Source: a virus | Length of the DNA stretch: 27,906 nt | Virus record (IMG/VR): IMGVR_UViG_3300032322_001430 | Location: 1 to 27,906 of that record | Reading direction: 5' to 3' (one strand) | Shown here: one piece after another, positions 1 to 9,900 of the stretch | Numbering within the stretch: position 1 is the first letter of the stretch | How the letters are laid out: every line of letters begins with the position of its first letter | Notes under the pieces: generated by a model | What the model saw: only the letters and a program-made list of their open reading frames with translations | Told to the model about the DNA's origin: nothing | Database searches by the model: none | Translations under genes and position numbers: made by a program

Positions 1-282
1 AAGACGACCAGTAGCGTCAGAATAACGTAGGGATGAACCTGCTAGGGTATCACCTGGGTTATATGTGGTATTTCCAGATGATTGTTGCATGAATGCGTAA
101 GATCCAACATCACCAGCAGCAGCGTTTGCGTTTACTGCAGCAGTGATTGAAACATTTGTGATGCCACTAATTCTTTGGTTGGCATCAACTGTTACTTGGG
201 CGACTTGTGTTGCAGAACCATAAGTACCAGCGGTAGCACTTGTGGTTTTTGTAACGTTTACGCCATCTCCGTATAAAGCCAT
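1..282 (-). CDS. Virion structural/fibre protein, N-terminal part (cut by window edge)
   Basis: The frame is open from the ATG at 282 to the left edge of the window, giving 94 codons with no stop, so only the N-terminus is visible. It begins MALYGDGVNVTKTTSATAG and continues with Thr-, Ala- and Gly-rich sequence (for example VTVDANQRISGITNVSI), typical of beta-structured phage surface proteins. An AGGAG ribosome site lies at 298-294, and a late promoter-like CATAAATA box at 311-304 sits 21 nt upstream of the start, which supports this start. It is the last visible gene of the minus-strand fibre cluster. A fibre or decoration role is inferred from composition and neighbours. No named family was recognised. 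Confidence 0.7.
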   Translation of the reverse strand, partial: MALYGDGVNVTKTTSATAGTYGSATQVAQVTVDANQRISGITNVSITAAVNANAAAGDVGSYAFMQQSSGNTTYNPGDTLAGSSLRYSDATGRL

Positions 283-303
283 TTTGATTTAATCTCCTTG
301 GTG

Positions 304-311
304 TATTTATG
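304..311 (-). promoter_or_regulatory. Late promoter box CATAAATA
   Basis: The minus strand reads CATAAATA here, one base from the T4 late consensus TATAAATA. It lies 21 nt before the ATG at 282, with an AGGAG ribosome site between them. Position and spacing match the other late boxes in this window. Confidence 0.55.
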
Positions 312-319
312 TTAACAAA

Positions 320-2560
320 TCAAACTTCTTCAAGAACGAAGCGGAATTTCTTACCACTTCTTCTGTTAATAATATATAGATGTTCTTCCCCTTCCTGAAT
401 AAGGTAAGAACCCCAAGTACCGTCAATGCTATTAGCACCGCCTTCGTTTGACAAGTCTAAGTCGTTTGAATAAACGTTTGCCCAACGGTTTGCGGATGAT
501 CCAAGATCAATTGTATTGTTGGCGTTTGGTACTAGATTGCCTGAAATTGTAGCAGCACCAATCGTTTTATTGGTTAGGGTTAATGTGTTAGTTGCTGTTG
601 CAACTGTAACACCTTCAATTTGAACAGTACCTGCAGCAGATCTTGTGATTGAAGTATCACTTGCATGACCGAGTTCAATAGCACCTACACCTAAACCAAT
701 AGTGGTTGATGAAGTAATACCTGTGATAGGTAATGCAGTACAGTTGGTTAATGTACCTGAAGAAGGAGTACCTAATATTGGAGTTGTTAATGTTGGTGAT
801 GTTAAGGTCTTGTTTGTTAAATTCTGAGTTCCAGTTAACGTAGCAACTGTGCTATCAATTGCAATCGTAACTACACCAGAACCATTATAAGAAGATCCAG
901 AAAGACCCGTGCTGATTGTCAGTGCATTCAGGTTAGAACCTAGAGAAACACCAGAAATTGTGGAGTTTTGAAGGTTAGCATTAGTAATACCAGCAGAACC
1001 ACTTAGATTGCTGTTGGTAAGACCAGTAATACCTGAACCAGAACCAGAGAATGAAGTTGCTGTAACTACTCCAGTAGCATTTACTGTAGTTGCTTGTAGT
1101 TGGGTAATGGTAGAAACACCTGAAGAATTCAATCTTCCTGTAATACCACCAGATACCGTTAGATTTCCTAAAGTGCCTACACTAGTTAATGAAGAATTAA
1201 CGACACCAGATCCAAGTGTTGTGGAACTTAGAACTGATGTGCCATTGATTTCATATTGCTTACCAGTAAGAAGGTTGAAATCTTCAGAAGAAGTCCAAGC
1301 ATCAGTAGCATCTACCCAGTTTAGGGTTTTGTCTGTAGTTCCTTTTAGTGTAATACCACCACCATCGGCAGTTACATCTGTTGGAGAAGCAGTTGAACCC
1401 AGTTCAATGTTCTTATCATCAACTGTAAGAGTTGTTGAGTTAATTGTAACGGTTGTACCATTTACAGTAAGATCACCAGTAACAACTAAGTTGCCACCAA
1501 CAGAAGCACCAGCAGATACGTTTACTGTAGTTGCTTGTAGGAATGCTGCTGTAGAAACACCAGAAGCATTGATATTACCTTGAACCGAACCAGTAATAGT
1601 TGGGTTTACTAGTGTTGGTGTCGTACCAAATACAAGTGCCCCAGAACCAGTCTCATCAGTTACAGCAGACGCAAGGTTTGCTGATGAAGCCGTTGTAAGG
1701 AAGGTTGCTACACCAGTACCTAAGTTAGCAATACCAGTTGCTACAGGTAATCCAGTACAGTTAGTTAATGTACCTGAAGAAGGAGTACCTAATACTGGAG
1801 TTGTTAATGTTGGTGATGTTAAGGTCTTGTTTGTTAATGTATCTGTTGTAGCACGACCAACTAACGTATCAGTTGATGTTGGTAATGTAAGTGTACCACT
1901 ATTAGAAATTGAAGAAATTACTGGGGTTGTTAAGGTTTTATTGGTAAGAGTTTGGGTATCTGATGTACCAACAATAGTTCCTGATGGTGCATGTTGACCA
2001 TCTAGTAAATCTGCGTTTAAGTTTGTAACCGCAGTTGTTGATGAAACTGTTAGTGGTGCAGTTCCTGTTGCAACTGTTGATACAAATCTTGATGCAGTTC
2101 CAATACCAGAGGCATTGATATTTGTTGCCTGAAGATATGCTGCTGTAGAAACACCAGAAGCATTTAGGTTACCAATAACCCCAGCAGATACTGTTAATCC
2201 ACCAATAGTAGAAGCACCAGATACATTTATCGTAGTTGCTTGTAAGAATGCTGCTGTAGAAACACCAGTAGCATTAATGTTACCAGTAAGTCCTTTTGAA
2301 GCGGTTAGGATACCAGTAACAGAAGCGTTTCTGGATACAATTAAATCTACAGTGGTTGTAATTCCTGTAACGTTTTGGTTTCTTGCAGAAACCTCATCAT
2401 AAGTTAAGTCTCCAGTAACATTTAGATTTCCACTGACCGTTAGGTCATCTAACATGAAGACATCGGAGGCGAAAGTAGATACGCCAACAAAACTGGATAC
2501 ACCAGCAATTACCTGTTGACCTGCTCCACCAAGTTTCGCCAGTTCTCTGGCTCTAGACAT
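320..2560 (-). CDS. Repetitive tail fibre-like protein (746 aa)
   Basis: A long low-complexity Ser/Thr/Gly/Val protein built of repeats. Units of about 30-35 residues around the motif GVSTAAFLQATTINVSG recur several times. A second repeat family reads TLTNKTLTSPTLTTP, and a third module (about 365-460) contains TVDDKNIELGS. The last ~62 residues form a non-repetitive tip beginning near DLGSSANRWANVYS and ending RSGKKFRFVLEEV. The same tip ends the neighbouring 447-aa protein. This is the pattern of trimeric phage fibres: a repetitive shaft and a globular C-terminal end. A virion surface location and a role in host contact are inferred. The start at 2560 follows an AATAAATA box by 27 nt, with no strong ribosome site. 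Two 93-bp DNA repeats lie inside. Confidence 0.75.
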   Translation of the reverse strand: MSRARELAKLGGAGQQVIAGVSSFVGVSTFASDVFMLDDLTVSGNLNVTGDLTYDEVSARNQNVTGITTTVDLIVSRNASVTGILTASKGLTGNINATGVSTAAFLQATTINVSGASTIGGLTVSAGVIGNLNASGVSTAAYLQATNINASGIGTASRFVSTVATGTAPLTVSSTTAVTNLNADLLDGQHAPSGTIVGTSDTQTLTNKTLTTPVISSISNSGTLTLPTSTDTLVGRATTDTLTNKTLTSPTLTTPVLGTPSSGTLTNCTGLPVATGIANLGTGVATFLTTASSANLASAVTDETGSGALVFGTTPTLVNPTITGSVQGNINASGVSTAAFLQATTVNVSAGASVGGNLVVTGDLTVNGTTVTINSTTLTVDDKNIELGSTASPTDVTADGGGITLKGTTDKTLNWVDATDAWTSSEDFNLLTGKQYEINGTSVLSSTTLGSGVVNSSLTSVGTLGNLTVSGGITGRLNSSGVSTITQLQATTVNATGVVTATSFSGSGSGITGLTNSNLSGSAGITNANLQNSTISGVSLGSNLNALTISTGLSGSSYNGSGVVTIAIDSTVATLTGTQNLTNKTLTSPTLTTPILGTPSSGTLTNCTALPITGITSSTTIGLGVGAIELGHASDTSITRSAAGTVQIEGVTVATATNTLTLTNKTIGAATISGNLVPNANNTIDLGSSANRWANVYSNDLDLSNEGGANSIDGTWGSYLIQEGEEHLYIINRRSGKKFRFVLEEV
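728..820 (-). repeat. 93-bp direct repeat, copy A
   Basis: This is nearly identical to 1745-1837 (3 mismatches in 93 bp). It encodes the peptide module around TLTNKTLTSPTLTTPILG in the 746-aa fibre gene. Confidence 0.85.
1745..1837 (-). repeat. 93-bp direct repeat, copy B
   Basis: Second copy of the repeat at 728-820, about 1.0 kb away in the same orientation and the same reading frame. It encodes the same TLTNKTLTSPTLTTP module. Recombination between the copies would remove 1017 bp, an exact multiple of three, and leave the frame open. Confidence 0.85.
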
Positions 2561-2587
2561 AATGGGGTATATTTTATACTACAGGAG

Positions 2588-2595
2588 TATTTATT
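2588..2595 (-). promoter_or_regulatory. Late promoter-like box AATAAATA
   Basis: The minus strand reads AATAAATA 27 nt before the fibre start at 2560, in the short gap after the 447-aa gene. It shares the TAAATA core of the other late boxes. Confidence 0.45.
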
Positions 2596-3939
2596 TTATA
2601 CCTCTGTTAAGTTGATTTTATATTTCTTACCACTTCTATTATTGAGCATAAAGATATCATTTTCACCTTCTTGCAGCGTCCAATCTCCCCATGTTCCGTC
2701 TACACTATTGCTGCTTCCTTCATTACTAAAGTGCATGTCAGCAGAATAAATGTTTGCCCAACGTACAGAAGATGATCCTAGATCGTGGGTATTATGTGTT
2801 GCTGGTAAAATTGTTTTGGAAGTTACAAATCCAACATTAATATCTGGTATTCCTGATAATCCAGTCGATTCTCCAGTAATATCACCAACAAATGAAGCAG
2901 CTGTGCAAACTCCAGTAATGGAAATAGTGCTTCCTTTTAACTGAGGAATAGTAGAAATTCCACTTGCTTGATTGATAGAAGTAACACTAATTCTACCCAG
3001 TGTTGAAATGCCAGTAGAATTAATTTCTCCAATCACGTTTCCATTAACTTGTCCCGTTAATGAACCGTTAAATGAAGAAGCAGTAACAACGCCAGAAGCA
3101 TTTACTGTGGTTGCTACAAGTTGAGTAATTGTGGAAACTCCAGAAGAATTAATTTTTCCTGTGATACCACCAGTTGCAGTAATATCTGTAACGGTAGTAA
3201 CACCAGAAACTAAAACATGCCTTCCAACATTAAGATCTTGAGTTACAGTTAATGAAGTTCCAACTGTAGCAGCAGCACTTACGTTAATTGTTGTAGAACG
3301 TAAAAATGCTGCAGTCGATACTCCAGATGAATTTAAGTTTCCAGTAAATCCTACACTACTTCCAGCAGCAACAAATCCGCCAGAAGCAGTAATAATACCA
3401 CTATGATTTGCCTTTGCTATTTGTTGCCAACCAGCAGTAGTTGATGCAGAATATAATTGCCCATCTTCTATTGATCTAGCAATCGCACCAGGATAGTCTG
3501 TAGCAAGTTGAGTAGTTAAATCTGAATTATTAAGTACACTTTGGCGAATAAGATTTCCAATTGCTTGAGATCTTATTTGTCCAGTTCCAGCATTAAACGT
3601 TGTAAGTCCAGTAGTACCAAATGTTGCAATTCCAGTTACACGTAAACTTTCTAAAATACCAGTTGGTCTGATTGATGCAATACCAGAAGTAGGACTGGTA
3701 ACTGTCATTCCAGTTCCAACCCTAATGGTAGTAATTCCAGTTAAAGCATTATTTCCAGCAGGATCTTGAACTGTTATTGTTCCTTGAACACCAGTTAAAG
3801 AAACTCCGCTACCAACAAACGAAGTCGCAGTTACAACACCAGAAACTACGATTCCATTTGTAACACCAATACCATACGGAAAGATAACTTTATCAGTATT
3901 AGTTCTGTTTACAACCGTATTTACGCGAAGCTTTGACAT
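2596..3939 (-). CDS. Tail fibre-like protein, paralogue of the 746-aa protein (447 aa)
   Basis: Starts MSKLRVNTVVNRTNTDKVIF. It has Gly/Ser/Thr/Val-rich repeats of the same GVSTAAFLRSTTINVS / GVSTITQLVATTVNASG type as the downstream 746-aa protein. A short non-repetitive stretch (about 130-175, containing DYPGAIARSIEDGQLYSAS) resembles a small folded domain in the shaft. The final ~62 residues, starting near DLGSSSVRWANIYS and ending RSGKKYKINLTEV, match the neighbour's C-terminus closely. The two genes are therefore tandem paralogues, or products of domain exchange. A surface fibre role is inferred. A CATAAATA box at 3981-3974 and an AGGAAC ribosome site precede the ATG. Confidence 0.75.
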   Translation of the reverse strand: MSKLRVNTVVNRTNTDKVIFPYGIGVTNGIVVSGVVTATSFVGSGVSLTGVQGTITVQDPAGNNALTGITTIRVGTGMTVTSPTSGIASIRPTGILESLRVTGIATFGTTGLTTFNAGTGQIRSQAIGNLIRQSVLNNSDLTTQLATDYPGAIARSIEDGQLYSASTTAGWQQIAKANHSGIITASGGFVAAGSSVGFTGNLNSSGVSTAAFLRSTTINVSAAATVGTSLTVTQDLNVGRHVLVSGVTTVTDITATGGITGKINSSGVSTITQLVATTVNASGVVTASSFNGSLTGQVNGNVIGEINSTGISTLGRISVTSINQASGISTIPQLKGSTISITGVCTAASFVGDITGESTGLSGIPDINVGFVTSKTILPATHNTHDLGSSSVRWANIYSADMHFSNEGSSNSVDGTWGDWTLQEGENDIFMLNNRSGKKYKINLTEV

Positions 3940-3973
3940 TATAAGTTCCTAAAGTGTTCTACTTTGCTTTTTT

Positions 3974-3981
3974 TATTTATG
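3974..3981 (-). promoter_or_regulatory. Late promoter box CATAAATA
   Basis: The minus strand reads CATAAATA 34 nt upstream of the ATG at 3939, in the gap after the 193-aa gene. Identical to the box at 311-304. Confidence 0.55.
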
Positions 3982-3982
3982 A

Positions 3983-4564
3983 TTAGAGACTACCTAGATT
4001 TAGAATATCGACGGTAAAAATTCTACCATCACCAATAACCAATTCATTGCCTTCATTAAGAACTAAAGTTTCATAAATTGACCATGCTCGTTCTGCATTG
4101 GGCATAGTCGTGGCATCAATGGTTACAGATCCTCCTAGACCAACTTCTGTATTAAGATATTCAACAATACCTGGACTTGATCCAGTAACGACAGAACCAA
4201 TACCAATTTGTTCTGGCGGTAGTCCAATTGTAACAGTTGCAACACCAATATTTAATCCAGAGACAACTCTGGTGGATTGTGTTGCGGTTACACCAGCACC
4301 TACAAAATTAAAAATTGTAATAGAACCAGCAAATCCTACTGGTGTTACACCTTCATCTTCTACGGTAACACCGTTGATAGATCCTGCTGGTACGTTAGGA
4401 CCCCAATAACGAAGTCCATTTACATCACTGTAAAGAACATAGTTATTATTGGATGGATTTCCTAAATTAGGTTCTGTTTGTTCTAGACTAATAAAGGAAT
4501 ATCGATCTGTAGATAAACCAGCAGCACTGGTAAGTCCTACTCTACCAGAAAGAAGTCTTGCCAT
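3983..4564 (-). CDS. Small virion structural protein, unknown (193 aa)
   Basis: Begins MARLLSGRVGLTSAAGLSTD. It is rich in Gly, Val, Thr and Ile, with no cysteine, signal peptide or membrane segment, so a beta-rich fold is likely. Its ATG overlaps the stop of the upstream 112-aa gene by one base (TAATG), so the two are probably translationally coupled and cotranscribed with the 677-aa gene. Its place between large fibre-like genes suggests a tail fibre connector or decoration subunit, but I recognise no family. The short cyanophage-like repeats VVSGLNIGVATVTIG and VEDEGVTPVGFAGSITIFNF resemble motifs in its fibre neighbours. Confidence 0.65.
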   Translation of the reverse strand: MARLLSGRVGLTSAAGLSTDRYSFISLEQTEPNLGNPSNNNYVLYSDVNGLRYWGPNVPAGSINGVTVEDEGVTPVGFAGSITIFNFVGAGVTATQSTRVVSGLNIGVATVTIGLPPEQIGIGSVVTGSSPGIVEYLNTEVGLGGSVTIDATTMPNAERAWSIYETLVLNEGNELVIGDGRIFTVDILNLGSL

Positions 4565-4902
4565 TACTTAGCGTTCTCCAGTACACTAATAATACACTTC
4601 ATAGTATTACTAAAATCCCCTTTGATTTTTAAAATATCTCCAACTTCTAAAACTAATCTACCATCAATAAACGACATCGAATCTTGAGAAGGAATTCTTC
4701 CTAGATTGATGATTTCAGTATCAGTACCATTTCTACTATGGTATGCAGTAAATGATGTTACTGATGTTCCCGAACCAACGTTAGCGACATTACCATAAAT
4801 TAAAAGTGCTGAAACACCTGGTGGACAGGTATAAATTCCAACAGCACTTGTTGAAAGTGTATGAGTAATTGTTTTAAATTTGTTTAAAGGAATAGCAGCC
4901 AT
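4564..4902 (-). CDS. Small beta-rich virion protein, unknown (112 aa)
   Basis: Begins MAAIPLNKFKTITHTLSTSA. Alternating hydrophobic residues, with segments such as VSALLIYGNVANVGSG and RLVLEVGDILKIKGDFS, suggest a single compact beta-sandwich domain. It starts 3 nt after the stop of the 677-aa gene and ends overlapping the start of the 193-aa gene (TAATG), so it is part of one late transcript. No strong ribosome site precedes it, which is consistent with translational coupling. A virion accessory role is inferred from context only. Confidence 0.65.
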   Translation of the reverse strand: MAAIPLNKFKTITHTLSTSAVGIYTCPPGVSALLIYGNVANVGSGTSVTSFTAYHSRNGTDTEIINLGRIPSQDSMSFIDGRLVLEVGDILKIKGDFSNTMKCIISVLENAK

Positions 4903-4905
4903 GGT

Positions 4906-6939
4906 TTATACTTGTCCTAATGCAATGATGAGTGGTGTTAGAGTTGCCTGAATACTCTTATTGAATGCATCTCCAGTGATGGTTCCAGTTTGTTGATTAA
5001 TTGTAAATCCATCACCAATTCTAAAGTTTCCTTTTTCATCAGTTGATGTATAAACGACTTTACCACCAAACTCAGATACAACCATATTTTCTGGAATTGA
5101 TACCCCACCATTTGCAGGGAATGCAGTTGTAATTGTTGTACCAGTACCGATGTATTCAAAAGTATATGACGAAGCAAGAATTAGTGATTGTTTTGCAAAT
5201 GGAACCGTAGATCCAACACCAATATTTGAGGGTAGATTTTGATCAAGAGTGATCGTAGATACGCCTGCAGTAGGCGTTGTAGCACTATTTATAGTAAAGT
5301 ATGATGGTCCAATTACTGCAGTAGCAGTTGCTGTAGCAATACCTGTAATTGGAGCGCCAATCGTGATTGTAGGAGCAGATCTATATTGTGTACCAGATGA
5401 GATAAGATCAATAGAAGTAACTGATCCAAATCCACTAACGTTAGCAACAGCTTCTGCAGTAATTCCATTGGGACCAGTAGGGGCACTAAGGGTAACTGTT
5501 GGTGGATTTGCTGAAGTATATCCAGCACCAGAGGATGTTATATTAACACGAATGACTTCATTGAAGAGTTCTCCAATGTAAAGTGCTTGTCCTGTAAATG
5601 GTCTTCTTGTTCCTAATCCAGACACGACAATAACATTATCTTCTGCCACAGCAGCAGTTGTTAAGATACCTGTATAATGAACTGTACCAACACCAGACGC
5701 AACCAATCCATAGTTACCAAATGATGCATTGGAATTATTAAGATCACAAGATCCGCCAGAGTAACAAGTAATTGCTTTGTCTGTACAAATGGTAAAAATA
5801 GAAACCAACTGAGCATATCCATCGTTTGTGATAGAAACACCAATGCCACCTTGATTGTATTGAGTATAACTATCAACAACCATAGATTTTGTTCCTTCTG
5901 CATGGCGTCCATTGATCTTCATACCAATGCTATTTGGAACAAAGTTCGTACAGTTTCTTACATATGGTGATTGTGTAATAATGCCAGTATTCGATGCTGG
6001 ATTAAACGCAATCATCGCTCCAGTATTTGCTGAACCAACAAATGACATATTCTGAAGCAGATCACCATTGTCAACATAGAACAAGTCTCGTCCAATATTT
6101 GTTGGAATGACTTGAGTGTTTCTTAGATCATCTCCATCAATGGTAACGTTTTTTGGAACAATAATTGGATTATTTTCTGGATAAACACCACCTGTTACAC
6201 GAATAACTTGCCCTGCTGTTGCAATTCCACAAGCCGCTTTAATTGTTCTCTTTGCTGATGTTGGAGATCTTCCAGTATTACTATCATTACCATCTTGGGT
6301 AACAAAAATGACATTAAATTCACTTGAACCTACACCAGTCCAAACAAGTTCACCAGCAGCATTGGCACCAAGAACAGAACTAGCACCACCAACAGTACCT
6401 GCTGCGTCTAAAAATGTTCCACCAATTTGAACAAATCCGTTTGAACTTTGATCTCTTGGACGTTTTACTTGGAAAAGATATTCTGGAACAGATGTGCCAA
6501 CACCAACTCTATTTGTTGTATCATTATAATATAATTGATTTGCACCACCAAACTTACCATCAGATTTTCTATATTGTACTTGGAAAGTTGTACCTGCAGC
6601 ATTAACTTGAATTTCCGCAAGATCTGTCCAAGAAACAGCAGTGCCGACAGATCTTAAAACTTGCCCATTAGTTCCAGCACTATTATTTGAATCGTAAACC
6701 TTTTCATAAAATTGAACATCGCCACGAAAATCAGCATCTCTTACTGGTTGTGTGCTACCAATACCAATTTGTCCAGCAGCAACAATACCATCAAAATTTG
6801 CTGTGGAAGCAACATCTAGTCCATATTTGGCATCAGTCTTGCCGATACCAGTTTTATTAGTATCAGCATCTACAAAAAGAGCCTGATCTCCAACTTCAAG
6901 ACCTTTTTCAACAGAAAACTTCTTATTGACAGATGCCAT
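4906..6939 (-). CDS. Beta-helix tail fibre/tailspike-like structural protein (677 aa)
   Basis: The N-terminal ~200 residues look like an attachment region (MASVNKKFSVEKGLEVGD, later NRVGVGTSVPEYLFQV). From about 205 to 435 there is a pectin-lyase-type beta-helix signature: GNDSNTGRSPTSAKRTIKAA, then VYPENNPIIVPKNVTIDGDD, then GRHAEGTKSMVV and YAQLVSIFTI...SNASFGNYG. Around 465-555 are GxGY-type beta repeats. The C-terminus carries a module starting FEYIGTG and continuing GGKVVYTSTDEKGNFRIG. The beta-helix and this last module occur in the same order in the 1767-aa protein just upstream, so the two share ancestry. The start is supported by an AAGGAG ribosome site and a late box at 6972-6965. 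No catalytic residues for polysaccharide cleavage could be assigned. Confidence 0.75.
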   Translation of the reverse strand: MASVNKKFSVEKGLEVGDQALFVDADTNKTGIGKTDAKYGLDVASTANFDGIVAAGQIGIGSTQPVRDADFRGDVQFYEKVYDSNNSAGTNGQVLRSVGTAVSWTDLAEIQVNAAGTTFQVQYRKSDGKFGGANQLYYNDTTNRVGVGTSVPEYLFQVKRPRDQSSNGFVQIGGTFLDAAGTVGGASSVLGANAAGELVWTGVGSSEFNVIFVTQDGNDSNTGRSPTSAKRTIKAACGIATAGQVIRVTGGVYPENNPIIVPKNVTIDGDDLRNTQVIPTNIGRDLFYVDNGDLLQNMSFVGSANTGAMIAFNPASNTGIITQSPYVRNCTNFVPNSIGMKINGRHAEGTKSMVVDSYTQYNQGGIGVSITNDGYAQLVSIFTICTDKAITCYSGGSCDLNNSNASFGNYGLVASGVGTVHYTGILTTAAVAEDNVIVVSGLGTRRPFTGQALYIGELFNEVIRVNITSSGAGYTSANPPTVTLSAPTGPNGITAEAVANVSGFGSVTSIDLISSGTQYRSAPTITIGAPITGIATATATAVIGPSYFTINSATTPTAGVSTITLDQNLPSNIGVGSTVPFAKQSLILASSYTFEYIGTGTTITTAFPANGGVSIPENMVVSEFGGKVVYTSTDEKGNFRIGDGFTINQQTGTITGDAFNKSIQATLTPLIIALGQV
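5286..5293 (-). promoter_or_regulatory. Internal exact late-consensus box TATAAATA (doubtful)
   Basis: The minus strand reads CTATAAATAG, an exact T4 late consensus, but inside the 677-aa coding frame, where it encodes Thr-Ile-Asn-Ser. It lies about 380 nt upstream of the 112-aa gene and could drive the two small downstream genes. It may also be a codon coincidence. Confidence 0.25.
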
Positions 6940-6964
6940 CTACTATTACGCTCCTTGTTAACAG

Positions 6965-6972
6965 TATTTATT
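6965..6972 (-). promoter_or_regulatory. Late promoter-like box AATAAATA
   Basis: The minus strand reads AATAAATAC 25 nt upstream of the ATG at 6939, overlapping the TAA stop of the 1767-aa gene. An AAGGAG ribosome site follows it. Confidence 0.5.
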
Positions 6973-9900
6973 AAACAGTTCTCATGATGAACGCTAATGC
7001 ATAATATGGTGGCAGGTTTTGATTTGTTGAAGAAATACCCGCAGATTGAATTGTAAACGTAGTTTTAGTTTCGTTTCCACCATCACCAACTTGTACAGAA
7101 CCACCACCGCCTTGGTTTACACCTTCTTCAGAAACTTCGGTGACAGCAATGAAACTATTTGCAGAACCATTCGTTACATTGTGCGTGTGGGCAGGAAGTT
7201 GAGAATCAGCTGTACCACCAACACCAGCAACAGAATAGATGTTTCCAGCACCAACAATAAATCTGTCCCTTAAATCTGGTGTTCCACTAGATCCATTACA
7301 TAGTGCCCATCCAGTTGGAATGGATACAATAGATCCAGACCACATAATAATACCACCAATAGGAATTGTACCAGCACCAATGAAAGAAGATCCTGTTGAT
7401 ACTTGAACATTACCAGTAAATGTAGAAACACCTGTGACATTTACATTTCCTGTAATACGAGTATTTCCTACTACAGTAGTAATGCCAGTAACAAATACGT
7501 TACCATTAAATGTGCTGATGCCAACAGTTTGGAACTGATATTGATCAGCACAATATGTTACACCAATACCAATCTTATCAAAGACATAATGATCACTAGC
7601 GCATTCATGAGAAATTTTACCCCAACGTTTCCATCTTACACCAGCATTTGCTTCATTTGTTCTTACCCAACCAATGTATCCACCACGAGTGAATGTGGTT
7701 CTAAAAAGAATATTATCTGTTGCACTTGATGGGCAAGTATCACCAGCACGAATACCAACATAAACTGTTTGTGCAATATCACCTGCACGATTACCCTTTA
7801 AAGCAAGATCAACAACTTCAGTGTTACCCTTACTGTATAGATTATTATTAACTGTTAAATCATCGACAGTAAGTGTTGCATAAGTTGTCTTTTCCGTGCT
7901 TGCAGCATCACCAATATCACCACTAGCACCAGAAAGACCAGTAACAGCATTGATTTTATTCTTACCGATATAGAAATCTCCAGTATCATTCATACCAGTG
8001 TAAACAACTAGTCCACCTCTGGTTTGAACCGACTGTGCAAGAAGCACTGCGTTATCATCAAGAACTCTATCTTGAGCTTGTGGCATCGCAGTAGAATAGT
8101 TTCCAGGACCATATCCAAGATACTCAAATGTATGTCCAGAAGCACGAAGAATAGAATATCTTCTATTTTCTACAGGCAATGCATTAATTCTTCTGACTGC
8201 AACGTTAGCATCGTGTGGAACAGCATTAGATCCTAATACACCACGAATAACGCTTGTTGCACCACTATTGGTAATTCTTACAATTTCATCTTCGATCAAG
8301 AGATAATCACCTCTCTTGAGCATGTTTTTATCAGCAAGAGAAATTGATGTCGTTGTGGTTGTAATACCAGAAGTCAATCTAGTAGTTACACCATCATAAA
8401 TTGGAATTCCTCTTCCTCTTCCACGAATGGAAATACCAGTTCCGTGTGCAGTTGCAACACCAGCAAACGCAGGAGCATTGCTTGTTACACCAATATTAAC
8501 ACGTAGAGAAGAACCATATCCTACTCTTTCACTAACAAAATGTGTTCCATTGTAAATTGTAGAGAACCCTGTACATCCTGCGATAACAATTTGATCTCCA
8601 CTTCTTAATCCAATATCAGAAGTAAGAAGAACAGTTGCAATACCACTTAGTGCGTCATGAGTGATATTAACAACATTTGTTGCAATACCAACATGATAAA
8701 CAAATCCTCCAGTTGATACACCAGATGCAGTTCCACTATAAGTAATTGTCTTAGAATTAGGAACAGAAGCAATTCTAAACAATCCATTATATGCAGTGCT
8801 TCCTACACCAACAACTTGAATTGCATCACCAACTCTATTATCAATTGATGCAACAGTGACTGTAGAATTTGTACCAGCAGCAAAGAATGGAACTCCTCTT
8901 ACAGTAAGAACATTACCTACAGCATATCCAGAACCATTATCTACAAGAGTAACAGAACTAATTGTACCAGCAGCAGAAACCGTTACATTAGCTGTTGCAC
9001 CTCTGCCGCTACCATTTTCTAATCTTACATTGAAATAATTTTCAGTACTGCCACTATTTGTTCCGTAGTTAGATCCACCAGTGATTGATGTTACACTAGA
9101 AATACCATTTAAATTATGTTCTACAGCAGTATTGATTGTTAAGGTAGATCCAGAAACTGATGCCCCAGTAATACCAATACCAATGCCAGTTTGTTCAAAT
9201 AATGAGAATACTGCTTCTTTTGAAACACTATCAGAAGGATCACTACTTTCTACTTGTCCAACAAGATCACGCAATGCATAACTTGTTGTTGCATTTGGAT
9301 CATCTTTTTGAGTATCTTTACCAACTGCAGGAACAAGATCATTGATATTCTGTGAGAACCTATTTGATGCTGTTGAGAATGGTGTTACATCTGGTGTTTT
9401 TAAATATCCAAGAATGGTTAGATCATAGACACCATCTTGTATATCTTTTTTATACTTTTGTACTGCAGCATTATTGTAGATTTGATAAGATGGACCAAAA
9501 TCTTTTTTAACAAAATACGGACTAAATGTTCTACCAGATCCAACAACACTTTGATCAAATACTGTGTATGGAATACCAGTTGTTATAGTAGAAATTGATC
9601 CTGGATTTGTATTTAATCCAATTCTAAATGTTTTACTATCAGTGATTGAAAGAACTTCAAACAATCCATTAAATCCAGAATTTGCAGAACCGCTGCTATT
9701 ATTTGTACTTTTTAATCTATTGATTTCAATTAAGTGTCCTGCCTTTAATCCATGTGGGTACTGTGTAGTAACAACACCAATATTTGAAGACCAAGAAGCA
9801 TTGATAATGTTAGTCTTTGTTCTCAGATTTGTTACTGATGTGAGTGTAGTATTATCATTTTTGTAATTAGTATCATCAATTACAGAACTACTTTCTTCAA

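Noticed and set aside
1008-1583. 191-codon plus-strand open frame, rich in Val, Pro and Thr
   Set aside because: Antisense to the repetitive fibre gene. The open frame follows from its Thr/Val/Gly codon bias, and no ribosome site, promoter or plausible domain is present.
4098-4409. 103-codon plus-strand frame
   Set aside because: Mirror of the 193-aa minus-strand gene. Pro/Thr-rich composition is typical of antisense reading of Gly/Val-rich genes.
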